From: Turritopsis dohrnii | Taxonomy: Eukaryota; Cnidaria; Hydrozoa; Anthoathecata; Oceaniidae | Reading direction: 5' to 3' | Length of the DNA stretch: 64,000 nucleotides | Assembly (NCBI GenBank): GCA_027922465.2 | Contig: BQMF02000668.1 | Coordinates: 62,001-126,000 of the forward strand | Shown: positions 1-10,849 of the stretch, piece after piece | Layout of the letters: each line of letters starts with the position of its first letter | Position numbering within the stretch: the stretch's first letter is position 1 | Made by a program: the position numbers and the translations under genes | The notes under the pieces: generated by a model | The model's database searches: none | Told to the model about the DNA's origin: nothing | What the model saw: the letters and a program-made list of their open reading frames with translations, nothing else

Positions 1-726
1 CGGAAGAAAAAAACGTTGGATGGCATTCTACTTTTTGAGCTTTATCAAAACCTATGGTGGATTATAAATCTAATGTTCAGCGAAGAGTGACCGTGTAAGC
101 GTACCGTAAAAAGCTCTATAGAAACAAAGACCACGTGCCAATGTATACCTTAACATTTTCCAGATTGAAGAAAATTTGTAAATTTTTTTTTGCATTTTTC
201 AGAGAATAAGTTTATGTGAATGTATAATTTCACGGATCAGAAGTTTTGAATTTATGGCGTACATTTCCCTAAAACGAGTATTTTAAGTGTTGCACCGATA
301 GAATCCACAAAGCAAAAAGAAAAGAACGGCTAAATTGTTGACATAAAACTGGGTTAGTTATATACATTCGGTTTTTTCCTTTTACATGTTTAAAAATATC
401 AAATATTAAATACCTAATCGTAATATTTCTTTCTTTTTTTCAAACAAATATCATCAGCATATATTAAAATATGAACAAAAAAAGTAAACACAAGTTATCA
501 GTAGCTTGAGCACCTAATTCTCTCATTTTATTTATTGTGATTTTAGAGCTTGCCTGCACTAAAGTATTTCTTCGTAATGAATCAGAAGAATAGTTAAAAA
601 CGTAAAATATACAGAAAACAAAAACAGAAGAATGCTTCTAAAGAAATAGTCCTAACTTTGAGTCAATGCTGACTTGGCTAAAATCAGGTTTGTACTTCTG
701 CATCCTTGGTGATATGAACAACAATA
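1..726. other. Non-coding flank, nothing recognised
   Basis: AT-rich sequence with short homopolymer runs. I see no convincing reading frame, repeat boundary or RNA gene. It lies downstream of the minus-strand transposon-type frames that follow. Confidence 0.5.
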
Positions 727-1176
727 TTAACGTCTGCTTCTTCGTATTGAATAAGTAACCTGCTTCGAATCATAGCTTTGGCTAACTTCATTTTGTTGCT
801 CACTGCCAAAACACTTCTCTACTATTGACTGCGCTGCTTTAAATTCGACTTTTTTTCCTGATTTCTCTGCACCAGTAAATTTAATTGCAGTGTTTTTAGT
901 ACAATCATCTTTGGTTGACAGCATGTCACAAACTGAGCATATTACTAATCCATCTTCAGGAATAACTTCAGTTTTACATTTGAAACAAAAAATTTTAGCA
1001 TCAAAAGATTTTAAGTCTACGGCTACAACTTGAATGGCAACTGTTTTGTAAGTCGTATGCACCAATTTTTCCTCCTCACTAACATCAACTTTAACATCAT
1101 CAACAGTAACAGTGGTGCATTCCGTGGATTTCAAAAATCGCTCATGGTTATATTTGGAGACTCTCATATGTGTCAA
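727..1176 (-). pseudogene. Transposon-type OB-fold/zinc-ribbon fragment
   Basis: An open minus-strand frame of about 149 codons that overlaps the stop of the Helitron-like frame upstream and lies in a different phase, so it is a separate exon or frameshifted fragment. It has no good ATG at its edge. The middle has a CxxC...CxxC...C arrangement (CFKC, then CSVC, then DDC), following a stretch of alternating hydrophobic residues that reads like the nucleic-acid-binding OB-fold proteins repeated in cnidarian and sponge genomes. The assignment is from memory of that pattern only. It could instead be the end of the same mobile element as its neighbour. Confidence 0.35.
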
Positions 1177-1880
1177 AACATAACCAAGATAAATTCCTTT
1201 CTGCCTGGAACTTTATAAATTAAATATAAAAAGTCTGGATATTTTTCTTTATCAAAATTCAATACAGATCTTAAATATAATGACCGATTACAAACAATAC
1301 AAACACAGGTTGGGCCACACCTAGTGAGTTTAATAAACTTATCAATTCTTTCGGATGACTTTAGTTTTTTCACAGAATTTGAGTAACTTTCTCTACGTTT
1401 ACGTTTCACCTCCTCATGTTTTTCGGTACCATACATTTCACAATGATTTTGCTTGAGCCTTTCATTTGTTATAACTTTTCGCTTCTGAACATATATTCTA
1501 CGCCTATTTCTGATTAATGATGAGGCAATGGAGGATATAGCATCAGGCAAGATTCTGACTTTGATATATTGTATGTCATACTGTGTTTCATTATTTACAC
1601 CAAGAAAAAAACTTTTAACATAGCTATTAAGGTCACATAACAAAGAAAATTCAAAAAGCGTTGATGTGCCATTGGGGACATGCATACCATCAATATTTTT
1701 ACTGTGTGAATCAAACAAAAAAACTGTCTGGGTATTTTCATTCCAAATGAGAGAAAAACTGTATCCTGCACAAGTAAATATTGCACCATGGCCAATTTCT
1801 TCTCTTGATAAATTAATGTGAAACTCAAAAAGATTTCTTTCACTAAACAGATTGCTGTGCAAGAGAAGCAAATCAACCTC
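1173..1880 (-). pseudogene. Helitron-like ORF fragment (C76-type peptidase-like plus Cys motif)
   Basis: Minus-strand open frame (to 1952 if read from its first ATG). The middle carries a FLFDSHSKNIDG segment followed by GTSTLFEF, the signature of the viral-type cysteine-peptidase-like region seen next to animal Helitron helicases. The C-terminal part has basic repeats and then RCGPTCVCIVCNRSLYLRSV, the conserved (G)PTxxCxVCNR motif at the start of Helitron helicase-like proteins. No Rep HUH motif or helicase is present, so this is a fragment. Its first ~26 codons lie antisense to the retrotransposon RT and are probably not native. The C-terminus diverges from the family right after the cysteine motif, suggesting a break near 1200. 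Confidence 0.55.
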
Positions 1881-4800
1881 CACTAACTGGCCTTCTATCA
1901 TTAAAGTTCTTTTGCGTTTTCGGTTAAATCCTATTGCTATCTTATCTGACATTAAACAAGCTTTTCTTCAGATCGAAATTGACCAAAAACATCGTGATTT
2001 TTTACGTTTTCTTTGGTACGAGAATCCTTTTGATTCTTTATCTCCTCTTGTCATTTACAGATTTTTACGTCTTGTTTTTGGCCTTACCAGTTCTCCTTTT
2101 ATCTTAAATGCTACAGTGCGTCATCATCTTCAAAAGTTTAAAGCAACATATGGCTCCCTTGTAGAAAAGTTTTTAGATGATCTTTATGTTGACGATTGTT
2201 CTTCAGGCTGCTCTGATATTGCCGAGGCTAAAGATTTTTATGAAAATTGCTCGTCAATTTTGAAGTCGGGTGGATTTTTGTTGAGGAAATGGGCTAGCAA
2301 TTCAAAAGAATTGCAAGCGTTTTTTAATGAAAAGGAGCAGGTGTCAGAAGATTTACGTTTTAAGAAGGTTTTGGGAATAGAGTGGGATTTAGACTCTGAT
2401 GAATTCGTTTTTCGTTTCGGTGAGATTATTGGATTAGCAAGATCTTTACCTACAACTAAGCGCAATGTATTAAAGGTTGCTGCCACCTTTTTTGATCCTC
2501 TTGGTTTTATTTCGCCCATCACTGCGCGCGTTAAAGCCATTTTTCAACTTCTTTGCAAGGATAAAAGTGACTGGGATAGCGATGTTCCTCCTGAGATACT
2601 ATTAATATGGAACACGTTTTTAGATGATATAACACGTTTTGCTGAGTTGAGAGTAAGTCGTTTTGCTTATGTTAGCCCTAGTGAACGCTACGAATTTGTT
2701 ATCTTGCATGGGTTTTGCGACAGCTCAGAGACATGCTATGCTGCAGTTTTGTATCTTCAAGTTAAGTTGCTCACTGCTAAAGTTTTCTTTATAGCTGCGA
2801 AAACCAAGGCTGCGCCTTTGAAAAAAATGAGTATTGCGCGGTTAGAGCTTTCAGGATGTTTACTCTTGAGTGAACTTGTAGGGCAAGTTTTGGTTAATTT
2901 AAAAAGAAAGACTTCTATTGATGATATTAAATGTTGGTCTGACTCGCAAGTTGCTTTGTGTTGGTTGAAAGGGAAGAATAAGAATTGGACGCCTTGGGTT
3001 GAAAATCGTGTGGTGAAGATACGAAAGATTGTTGATAGTGATAAGTGGTTTTTTATTTCGGGAAAGGATAATCCTGCAGATATTCCTACACGGATTTGTG
3101 AATTGAGTGATTTCGAGAGGTGGCTGAGAGGGCCTGATTTTTTGTTTGCAAAAGTAAGTAATTTTGATGATTCTTTTGATGTCGAGGCGATGTTGGATGA
3201 TACAGATGTCCTCGTCGAATCAAAAAAGTGCGTTAATCCTACAACTGCAACAACAACAACTGTTTCAACCGAAGAAGTTCCCGATATTGCTAAAGTTATT
3301 GACTGCAATCGATTTGGTTCGTTCAGCAAGCTAATTGGTACGACAGCCTTCGTTTTACGTTTTATTAAGATCTTGAAGTCGCGGGTTCAGTCAGATCGTT
3401 TCAACACAAAAACTTCAGGGCGGGAAGATGTTGAAGATGTTGACAAAGTTCACAACGTCAGTGCTGAGGAGAGAGAAGATGCTGTTCGAATGTGGGTCAA
3501 GTCGGAGCAAAGTCATCTACGTGACTTGCCTCGATTTGACAAACTCCGAAAATCATTGAAGCTGTTCGAAGATAGACATGGGGTCTTACGTTTGCAAGGA
3601 AGATTTGGAAGTTTGGATTTGAATTTTGATGTTAAGTTTCCCGTACTACTTCGTGATAAAGACAGTTATTTTACTTGTATGCTTATTCGTTATTGTCATG
3701 AAATGGTTTTACACACTGGCGTCGAGGCAACTTTAAATTTTTTGAGGAACAAATTCTGGATTGTTAAAGCTAGACAATCAATCAAATCTATTTTGCGAAG
3801 ATGTGTCGTTTGTAAGCGCTATCAAGCGCGAACATTGTCTCCCCCAGAGACTCCAGATCTCCCTTCTTTTCGTTTTAGTGATGATTTTTCATTTTGTAAT
3901 GTAGGGTTAGATTATGCCGGACCTTTATATGTCCGAGAAACCGCAAAAACCGTAGCCAAAAAGGTCTACATATTACTTTTTACGTGTGCCAGCAGCAGAG
4001 CCATTCATCTAGAGTTGGTACCAAACATGAAGTCACCAGCATTTATTAGAGCTTTTGAGAGGTTTATGTCAAGGAAAGGTGTTCCAAAATTAATTATTAA
4101 TGATAATTTTCGAACTTTCAAGTCGAGAGATGCGAAATCTTACTTTTCTAAACTTGGAGTTCGACAAAAGTTCATTTTACCCGCTTCTCCTTGGTGGGGA
4201 GGTTTTTATGAACGTTTAGTTCGTTCAGTGAAACTTTCGCTGAAAAAATCTCTTGGACGTTCCCTTCTGACTTATGAACAACTAGAAACTGTCTTATGTA
4301 AGAGTGAATTCGTCATCAATGGTCGTCCTTTAACTTACGTTTCGTCTGACGATCTCGAAGAAGCATTGACACCCTTTCATCTACTTTTTGGTCGTAATGT
4401 TTCACATCCACGTGAAGATTCTTTTGAAGACGCTCCAATCAATTCCAACAATGAAGAAACCAATCGCAGAGCAAAGTATATTCACACTCTAATTCGGAAG
4501 CATTGGAAATCTTTTACGTCATATTATTTGAACGAACTTCGACAGCATCATTTGTACGTCAAAAAACCATCATCATCTTCATATAAAGTACCATCAGTTG
4601 AAGACATTGTCATCATTCGCGACGATGTTCCGCTTCCAAGACAACGATGGAAGCTTGGAAAAATCATTGAATTGGTTCGGGGTAAAGACGGTTTTGTTCG
4701 GGGTGTCAAACTGAAGACAGATGCCAAGGAATCGTTTCGTCCTCTTCAAAAGATAATTCCATTGGAAGTCGCAGATTCCGTTGAATCAGATCCTATTCCT

Positions 4801-4926
4801 GTCGTTCCTATTAACGTTCAAGAAGATCAAATTCCAACGGCACACGAAATTAGTGAGAAAAGACCGAAACGGCACGCGGCACGCGAGGGACAATTGAGAA
4901 GGAGATTGATCGATAAATATACTTGA
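1880..4926 (+). pseudogene. pol: BEL/Pao retrotransposon pol, 5'-truncated
   Basis: A ~1,015-codon uninterrupted frame of a BEL/Pao polyprotein. It starts inside the reverse transcriptase (SDIKQAFLQI, then the YVDD catalytic box in DLYVDDCSSG). The RNase H region follows (WSDSQVALCWL, DNPADIPTR), then the H2C2 zinc finger of the integrase (H..C..C near residues 610-660) and the integrase core with all three acidic positions visible (DYAGPLYV, INDNFRTF, GFYERLVRS). It ends in the BEL-type C-terminal domain (VEDIVIIRDD, PRQRWKLGKI). Gag, protease and the N-terminal half of RT are missing, and no 5' LTR is seen, so the copy cannot be autonomous. The frame is otherwise intact, which suggests a young insertion. 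The stop is at 4924-4926. Confidence 0.9.
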
Positions 4927-4934
4927 CTTTGTCA

Positions 4935-4944
4935 ACGGGGGGAG
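4935..4944 (+). other. Polypurine tract of BEL element
   Basis: ACGGGGGGAG lies between the pol stop and the TGT that begins the presumed 3' LTR, which is the position of the plus-strand primer in LTR elements. Confidence 0.6.
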
Positions 4945-5337
4945 TGTAAAAGAAATATAAATTTCTTTTGTTCTACTTTTATATCACTTTACCATATTTT
5001 GTTATTGTATCTACCATTTTTTATTTAACTAGTTCCCAGACTCTTTATGTATATATCGGCGAGCACGTGTCTGTTCGCTCTCTTCTTTCTTGGACTGGGA
5101 CAAGATAACATGCTATGTGACGTTCGTGTAATTCTTCGTGTCCACGTTGTTTTCCTCCCTGTCCCTTTTTCATGTTCGAGAAAGTTTAAAGTACCTTTTA
5201 CATCCACTTCTCACAGCAAAAGCAAGCAGCATGGTGTGTATGCAATGCATCACTACTAGCCGCGCAAAGGATGGGTGCTTTCAGCGAATTGAAAAAAATA
5301 AATAGCCTAAAATGTATCTCGGTATCCAGGCTGTACA
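4945..5337 (+). repeat. Probable 3' LTR of BEL element
   Basis: It starts with TGTAAAAG directly after the polypurine tract. An AATAAA-type poly(A) signal lies near 5297, and a TGTACA occurs at 5332-5337, which I take as the likely end. The end is uncertain because no 5' LTR is available for comparison. Confidence 0.45.
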
Positions 5338-5504
5338 TTGTCACACACCAAACCCTATTTCAAACACTCGCGTTATACGCGATTGAATTAGTTTCATGAA
5401 ACAACCGGCTCTTCCAATGCAAACAAAAAAACTCTCATACTATTTTGCTCATATTACTATTTGACTTTATTACTATGAACAAAGTGATAAGAAAAACGAC
5501 TTTT

Positions 5505-5700
5505 TTCAAGAACTACTTTGCGGAATAAATTTCTGCGGATACGAGAAACAAAATAGTTTGCGGAAAACATTTTTTCGGAAGAACAATTTTTCTTTTTTTT
5601 TTTCGGAAGTAACTTTTGCGGATTTAAGCCAAATCTGTAAAACTAAATTCCGCAAAAGTTTGTTTCGTACCTATTTCTTCCGTAAACAATTTCTTCCCTT
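5505..5700. repeat. Degenerate TGCGGA/TTCCGCA repeat patch
   Basis: The motif (T)TTTGCGGA recurs several times on the plus strand and appears inverted as TCCGCAAAAG near 5650. The longest inverted pair is AACTTTTGCGGATTTA against TAAATTCCGCAAAAGTTT. It looks like the remains of a small inverted-repeat element just upstream of the first GPCR gene. Confidence 0.35.
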
Positions 5701-5856
5701 ATGGTATTATAAGTAATTGAAATTTCTTTTGACAAGGAACTCATTAGTAGTAACGAGTCAAAGTTGCTTTTTAAATGTTTTTTAGGTCCCACAAAGAAGA
5801 AAAACAGTAGCACAGCAAGTGCAATTGAAAATCCATTTCTCGGAACCCACATCACA

Positions 5857-8503
5857 ATGCTAAGATTGATGTTCTTTGTCGTCGCAATCATCTTGATAAA
5901 GTCGTTCTCCATCCTATCAGCTGCTGATGACGCCTGCGGGGCATGGTCATTCCAAAAAGGCATTTACTATGTCATTGGGTTGTACTCTACGTATACGAAT
6001 GGTAATGGATTGGATTATGATGTAAACGTTGTGCGTTTTCATTTGAAATTAAGGTAAAACTTTAGTAACAGTTTACTAGCAACGTTTTGCCAGGAACAAT
6101 GACAAAAAATCTGCATCCAGACTAGTAGTATCAGAGATGGTGACTCCCACTAACTGAAAAAGTTGAAATACAGTACTCGTGTACCTTTGCCTAACTAGAG
6201 CAAAATTTATCTAAACTCGAATATGCTTTTTTAGGTATTTCATTGCACTTCAAGCTCATAGCAACAATAACGTTTCCATTGGTTATTTTGCCCATGATGT
6301 TTGTAATGACACATGGAAAGTATTTGATGCCATATTGACCACTCTCCTGGACCCACGTTTAAAGCCAGACCAATACCCCTATTATTACGGTCAATGCGAA
6401 CAGAGCAAGAATGAAGTCAGAAGAGAAGACCAGTGGTGCTTAAAATGCCGATGCTCTTCCGTATCGTCTAGTAATATTATCGCGATTGTTTCGTATTTAC
6501 CACCAGACTTAACACGCATCGTTGCTGGTCTGTTAGTAGCTGAAAATACGCCATATTTTGCGTTTGCAACAGAAGAATTGACAGAACTAAGCAGAACTGA
6601 ATATCGCTTCTATTCCAGTTATGAATTGATAAACAGAGAAGTGTCAAACATGGCTAAAAGAATCCTTCGATATCAAGTTGGTCATATAGCTTTGATTCAC
6701 ATAGAAAATGAGGAAAAAGGACTATACGCTTACCATCAAGAACAACTTTGGAATGAAATCTCGGGAAAATATGACATCTGTATGGAAAAGGTTTTCTTGA
6801 ATCCATCAAACACAAGTAATATGAAAAGATATATTGACTATATTCGTCATCAACCAACATTGCAGTTAATGGTCATCTGGTCAGACATGTCGTCTAGAAA
6901 AACCTTTATTGAAATGACACATAACATAACTGACCGTGTTTGGTACTGGTACACCTCTTACTCTTTCGACATGGTTGTAGATTACAACATTGATCGCCAG
7001 TCACTTATAACACATGTGTTTATTCTTCATCCAATATACTCCTATCTGGCTTTGAATTCTATTTTCAGTTATAAAGAAATCCGAAAGAACATAAACCCCA
7101 ATTCCTACTACTTTATAATCAACGATAAAATGTTTGAAAGGTATTATGAGGAAAATGGACTGAATAAGTTTGATGATGAGGTATTCAGCCTGCTCGATAA
7201 CAAGACAAACATTGTTGATGAATACGTTGAATCTCTTCTTACACCTCTTTGGTGGACGCAACCTTGGAAGGAACTTTCAACTGGTGACATGCACAGCATG
7301 TGGCAAAGAATTGAAACTTTTACGTCAGTTCGTGCTCACAAACATGAATTCATCAGCGGAAGAAATGCAACTGTGCAACTGCTATACTCACACATTGAAA
7401 TCACTTTCTTTAAATTTAAACAATTAAATGCTTGTCAAAACATATCGTGCTCAAGCGGTTTCCATCCGAAACACCAGAGTTTTAAAGGCGTTCAAGATGG
7501 AATTGAGTACTACAAATGGCGTTGTGTAGAATGTTCGTTGCATTACATCAAAGTTGGGTTTAACACAGAACCATGTAAAAGATGTCCAACTGACACATGG
7601 TCGAACACAAACAAAAGTGCGTGTTATGATCCTTTTGAAAACATTTATATCAGGCCAAATACGATCATGTCGATCCTATCCATCACTTTATCAAGCATCG
7701 GTATAGTATTTTGCATTGGTACCTTTGCAACGTTCAAGAGGTTTAAGAATACACCCATCGTCAAGTCATCTAACCAAGAATTTTCGTTGATTCAATTAAC
7801 GTCACATTTTATCCTATTTGCTGGTGTGCCGTTAATGTTTTTACAGCGTCCCCGTCAATACATTTGCATCGTTCAGCCGTTTTCTATAGGATTTTTCTTG
7901 ACCATAATTTTATCAATTCATATAACGAAAACGCAGAGAGTGCTATACGCGTTCAATGCGCAACTTGTCCGAACAAAGACATCTGTGATAATCACAAAGA
8001 CTATGGAAAAGTTTATCATCTGTTTATTGATCATTGTTCAATTTCTCTTTTGTGGTGTATCTTTCTTCGAATCTCTACCTGATGTCAAGGAGGTTATGAA
8101 CAGGGAAAAAGTTACGCGCACACACTTCTGTACAAATCAACCTCATATAAGGATCCAACTGGCGTTCGTGCTTGTTCTATCACTGTTCTGTTTAGTACAA
8201 GCCTTTCGATCACGAAGACTGCCGAAATATTTCAACGAATCCAAATCGACGACGTATACGCTGTTTTTGACGGCACTCGTTGTTGCTGTGTCGCTGCTAA
8301 TCAGTTATTCTCCAGCCGACCTCAGTGAGAGGATATCAGCGATTATGTTTTCTGTATTATTGGTGAATATTTTTCAGGTTTTGTTTACATTTAGTAGTAA
8401 AGTTTACATCATCATCTTCAAGCCTCAGAAAAACACACGAGAGGAATTTCGTCAAGTGATTATGCATGCAACTAAGAAACAGTTCCCAGGGCGTACCGAT
8501 TAG
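5857..8503 (+). CDS. Class C GPCR, orphan (copy A)
   Basis: Two exons, 5857-6053 and 6235-8503, join AG|G in phase to give an 821-residue protein. The ATG at 5857 begins a hydrophobic signal peptide (MFFVVAIILI). Residues ~30-465 form a periplasmic-binding-protein-like ligand domain. Residues ~470-535 are the cysteine-rich NCD3G linker with nine or more Cys. Seven membrane segments start near residue 543, with the class C intracellular-loop motif FKNTPIVKSSNQE. The C-tail is short (~30 residues). At the family's amino-acid-binding Ser (SAT/SST motif) this protein has Phe176 (FAFAT), so a classical glutamate- or calcium-sensor ligand mode is doubtful. It is a plasma-membrane receptor of the mGluR/CaSR superfamily; the ligand is unknown. 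The upstream stretch after TTTTTTTAG at ~5784 is conserved in copy B. Confidence 0.88.
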
Positions 8504-9179
8504 CAACCATGAAGAAGAAATGAAAATAAAATGAAACGTAACGAAGAATCTAACAGCACTGTGGGTCTTTATAACCGACAGCTTCTTCTACCAAGACACA
8601 CTATTGACCATAACAAGTCGATCAATATATTCAATTTCAAAGAATTAAGAACAAACTGGCGGAAGTGACAATATTTTGCAGCTAAGTTTAAATCTGAAGA
8701 TTATCAAAAACTAGTTCGAAATATATTATCGAAAAATTTCGATTTATTTTGGTATATCTATCAATGCCATAATGGTTTTATCAAAGCGTTAAAGGCCCTC
8801 CTCTCAGTTTAAGTTATCTATATCATTTCCAATCAGGGCTCATCCGATAGCCAAAAGACATGCCCAAAAATAATTAAAAAAAAGTTAAAGGTACTAAGAT
8901 ATAGAAAATTAAAAACCTTTTCTCAGAGAGAATAGTTGATTGATCAACCAATAATGAAAGAACTGCTATCAAACCACAATCTAGATACGATTCGACTATA
9001 ACTATAACTATAACGCATATGACTGTGGCTGGTTTGTCTCATTAACTTTATTTAGGATGATAATCAATGCCTAAAATGTCCTGGGCCACTTGAACATCCA
9101 GATCGTTTAGCATTTATCCCATGTTAGTATAACCAATCGTAAAGGGTAAATGGAAATTATGCAAGCCGATTGGCGGACG
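8504..9179. other. Intergenic, duplicated 3' flank then nothing recognised
   Basis: The first ~210 bases resemble the sequence after copy B (shared TCTAACAGCACTGT-like and TTTCAAAGAATTAA-like words), so the duplication runs past the stop codon into the 3' UTR. The remainder, apart from a short CTATAA tandem at ~8997-9012, shows no feature. Confidence 0.5.
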
Positions 9180-9790
9180 TTGTGGAAATTCCATGTTCTC
9201 ACAAAATCGTTCATTTCTGTTTACATGATGGGCAAGAACACAAATAACAAGCACTCTACATGGGTGTTCAAGTCATATCTAAAAAAATGTCTTCGCTCCA
9301 TATCGAGTTAGTCTTATATTTTTTAACACGTGACCACTTTGCTTCGATTCTCTGTTTTCGAATCGATTGTGCATAGATGATCATCCGTAAAGAAAACTTG
9401 TAAGTCCTCACAATACATATTCTCCCTGTCTTTGTCTATTCTCAATACTGTTGATGCCATCTTATACTTTTCACGCACTGCAAATAATAGCTAGCTATGA
9501 TTAAAGGGTCGTTGTTGGAAGAAGCTACCATGAGCCACAGTATTTTCCTGCTAAAACCGTCCACACAGCCATAGATGCAAAAACCCACTTTTTGAGTTTA
9601 TCATTCCCATCTATGTGGTAAATGCGATCAAGCCCATTAAGAGAGTACATTCCACGGTTTATAACACGTGATTGTCTATGAGAAACACTTACTGGGTCCA
9701 CAATTTTCAACGCCTTTCTTCTTTAGAAATAATCATATCACACTTTATTTGGGCCTTTCACATAGGGGAATTAAATAGGAAGCTTGAACA
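9180..9790 (-). pseudogene. Integrase-core domain protein pseudogene
   Basis: Read on the minus strand, fragments in two or more frames match the repeated animal integrase-core protein family: KALKIVDPVSV, then YHIDGNDKLKKW, then (after a frame change near 9596) CIYGCVDGFSRKILWL and SSNNDPLIIASYYL, then further on KQRIEAKWSRVKK where the family has NQRIESWW. The order and spacing agree with the catalytic core of that family, including the aspartates in HIDG and VDGFSR. Stops and frame changes show it is dead. These genes are multicopy in cnidarians and fish and are thought to derive from transposon integrases. The assignment is from recognised motifs, not alignment. Confidence 0.65.
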
Positions 9791-10770
9791 AGAAGTTGAT
9801 AAGATAACGTGATAATTATAGTTGTCTTAATAATGGAAAGCGATTAAACATGCATAAAAAAATAAATAATGAGTATACAAGATTAAAAATCTTCATCACG
9901 AATTGTTCCTACAACAAGAACAAGTGTGTAGTCATTGCAACAATAGGAAACTTTCCTTTAAAATGCTCTTTTGTGATAAAAACATCTTAATGGAATTTTT
10001 ATTTATTTTTGTTGAAAATAATTATAAGATTTTCATTTTTGTGCATGCAATTTGCGCTGACCCGTAGGTCTGTTTTTCTAATTAAATTTTTGTTCCAGAC
10101 CCAACCTTGTATCCAGGGTTTCTTGCGTTTCGATATACCGACGGCGCCGATTCTGGAAAGCTGTTTAATCAAAGCGAAATTCAATTTGATTAATTTTGTT
10201 TTCAAACATACACGAGAATTGATTTGTAAATAAATGGAAATGTATTGCAAAGACTTCAAAATATAGTACAAAAGAATTAGAATCAACTAATGAAAATAAT
10301 AATATATAAAGAAAAAAAACAAAGACATGGAGAACTTGATTAATTTCATGTTTTGAATCAAAATAAATCTTGTCCATGAGAACTGATTTGCAAGCAAAAA
10401 CTTCGCACCCCACCAAGAAATCTGAATTGCCCTACAGAGGGACAAACGAAAACATGTGGTGATTTTTGGGTATGAAAATTTGATATATAACTTTATCCAT
10501 CATCAAATAAAGAGAAACGGAATATGCGAGACAAAGTGTCTGCTGAAATGATTAATTAACCATTATAAGTAAACGGCTGTTTTTAGTCCTTGACTTTCTA
10601 TCCATATAGGTTATCTCTTCCGCCAGACAACTTACCCCGAGTATCTTATGTGAGGGTGGAAACCACTTATCATTACTATTATAAGCAATGAAAGTTAGTT
10701 TCTTTTAACATGGCAGCTATAGGAGAAAAGTTTTTTAACTAACCAAAGTTCTTTTGTTGTGGTTGTTTTG
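9791..10770. other. Intergenic, no gene supported
   Basis: AT-rich. Short frames on both strands near 10000-10400 overlap each other and show no family motif. No RNA gene or element ends were seen. Confidence 0.45.
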
Positions 10771-10849
10771 ATATAGGTCCTACAAAGAAGAAAAGTATCA
10801 GCACAAGCAATTGCAGTTGGTAATACATTTTTTAGATTCCATCGTCACA

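Noticed and set aside
2238..3329. Minus-strand frames opposite the BEL pol
   Set aside because: Shadows of a well-supported coding frame.
10009..10416. Overlapping frames on both strands
   Set aside because: Mutually overlapping, AT-driven and without domain resemblance.
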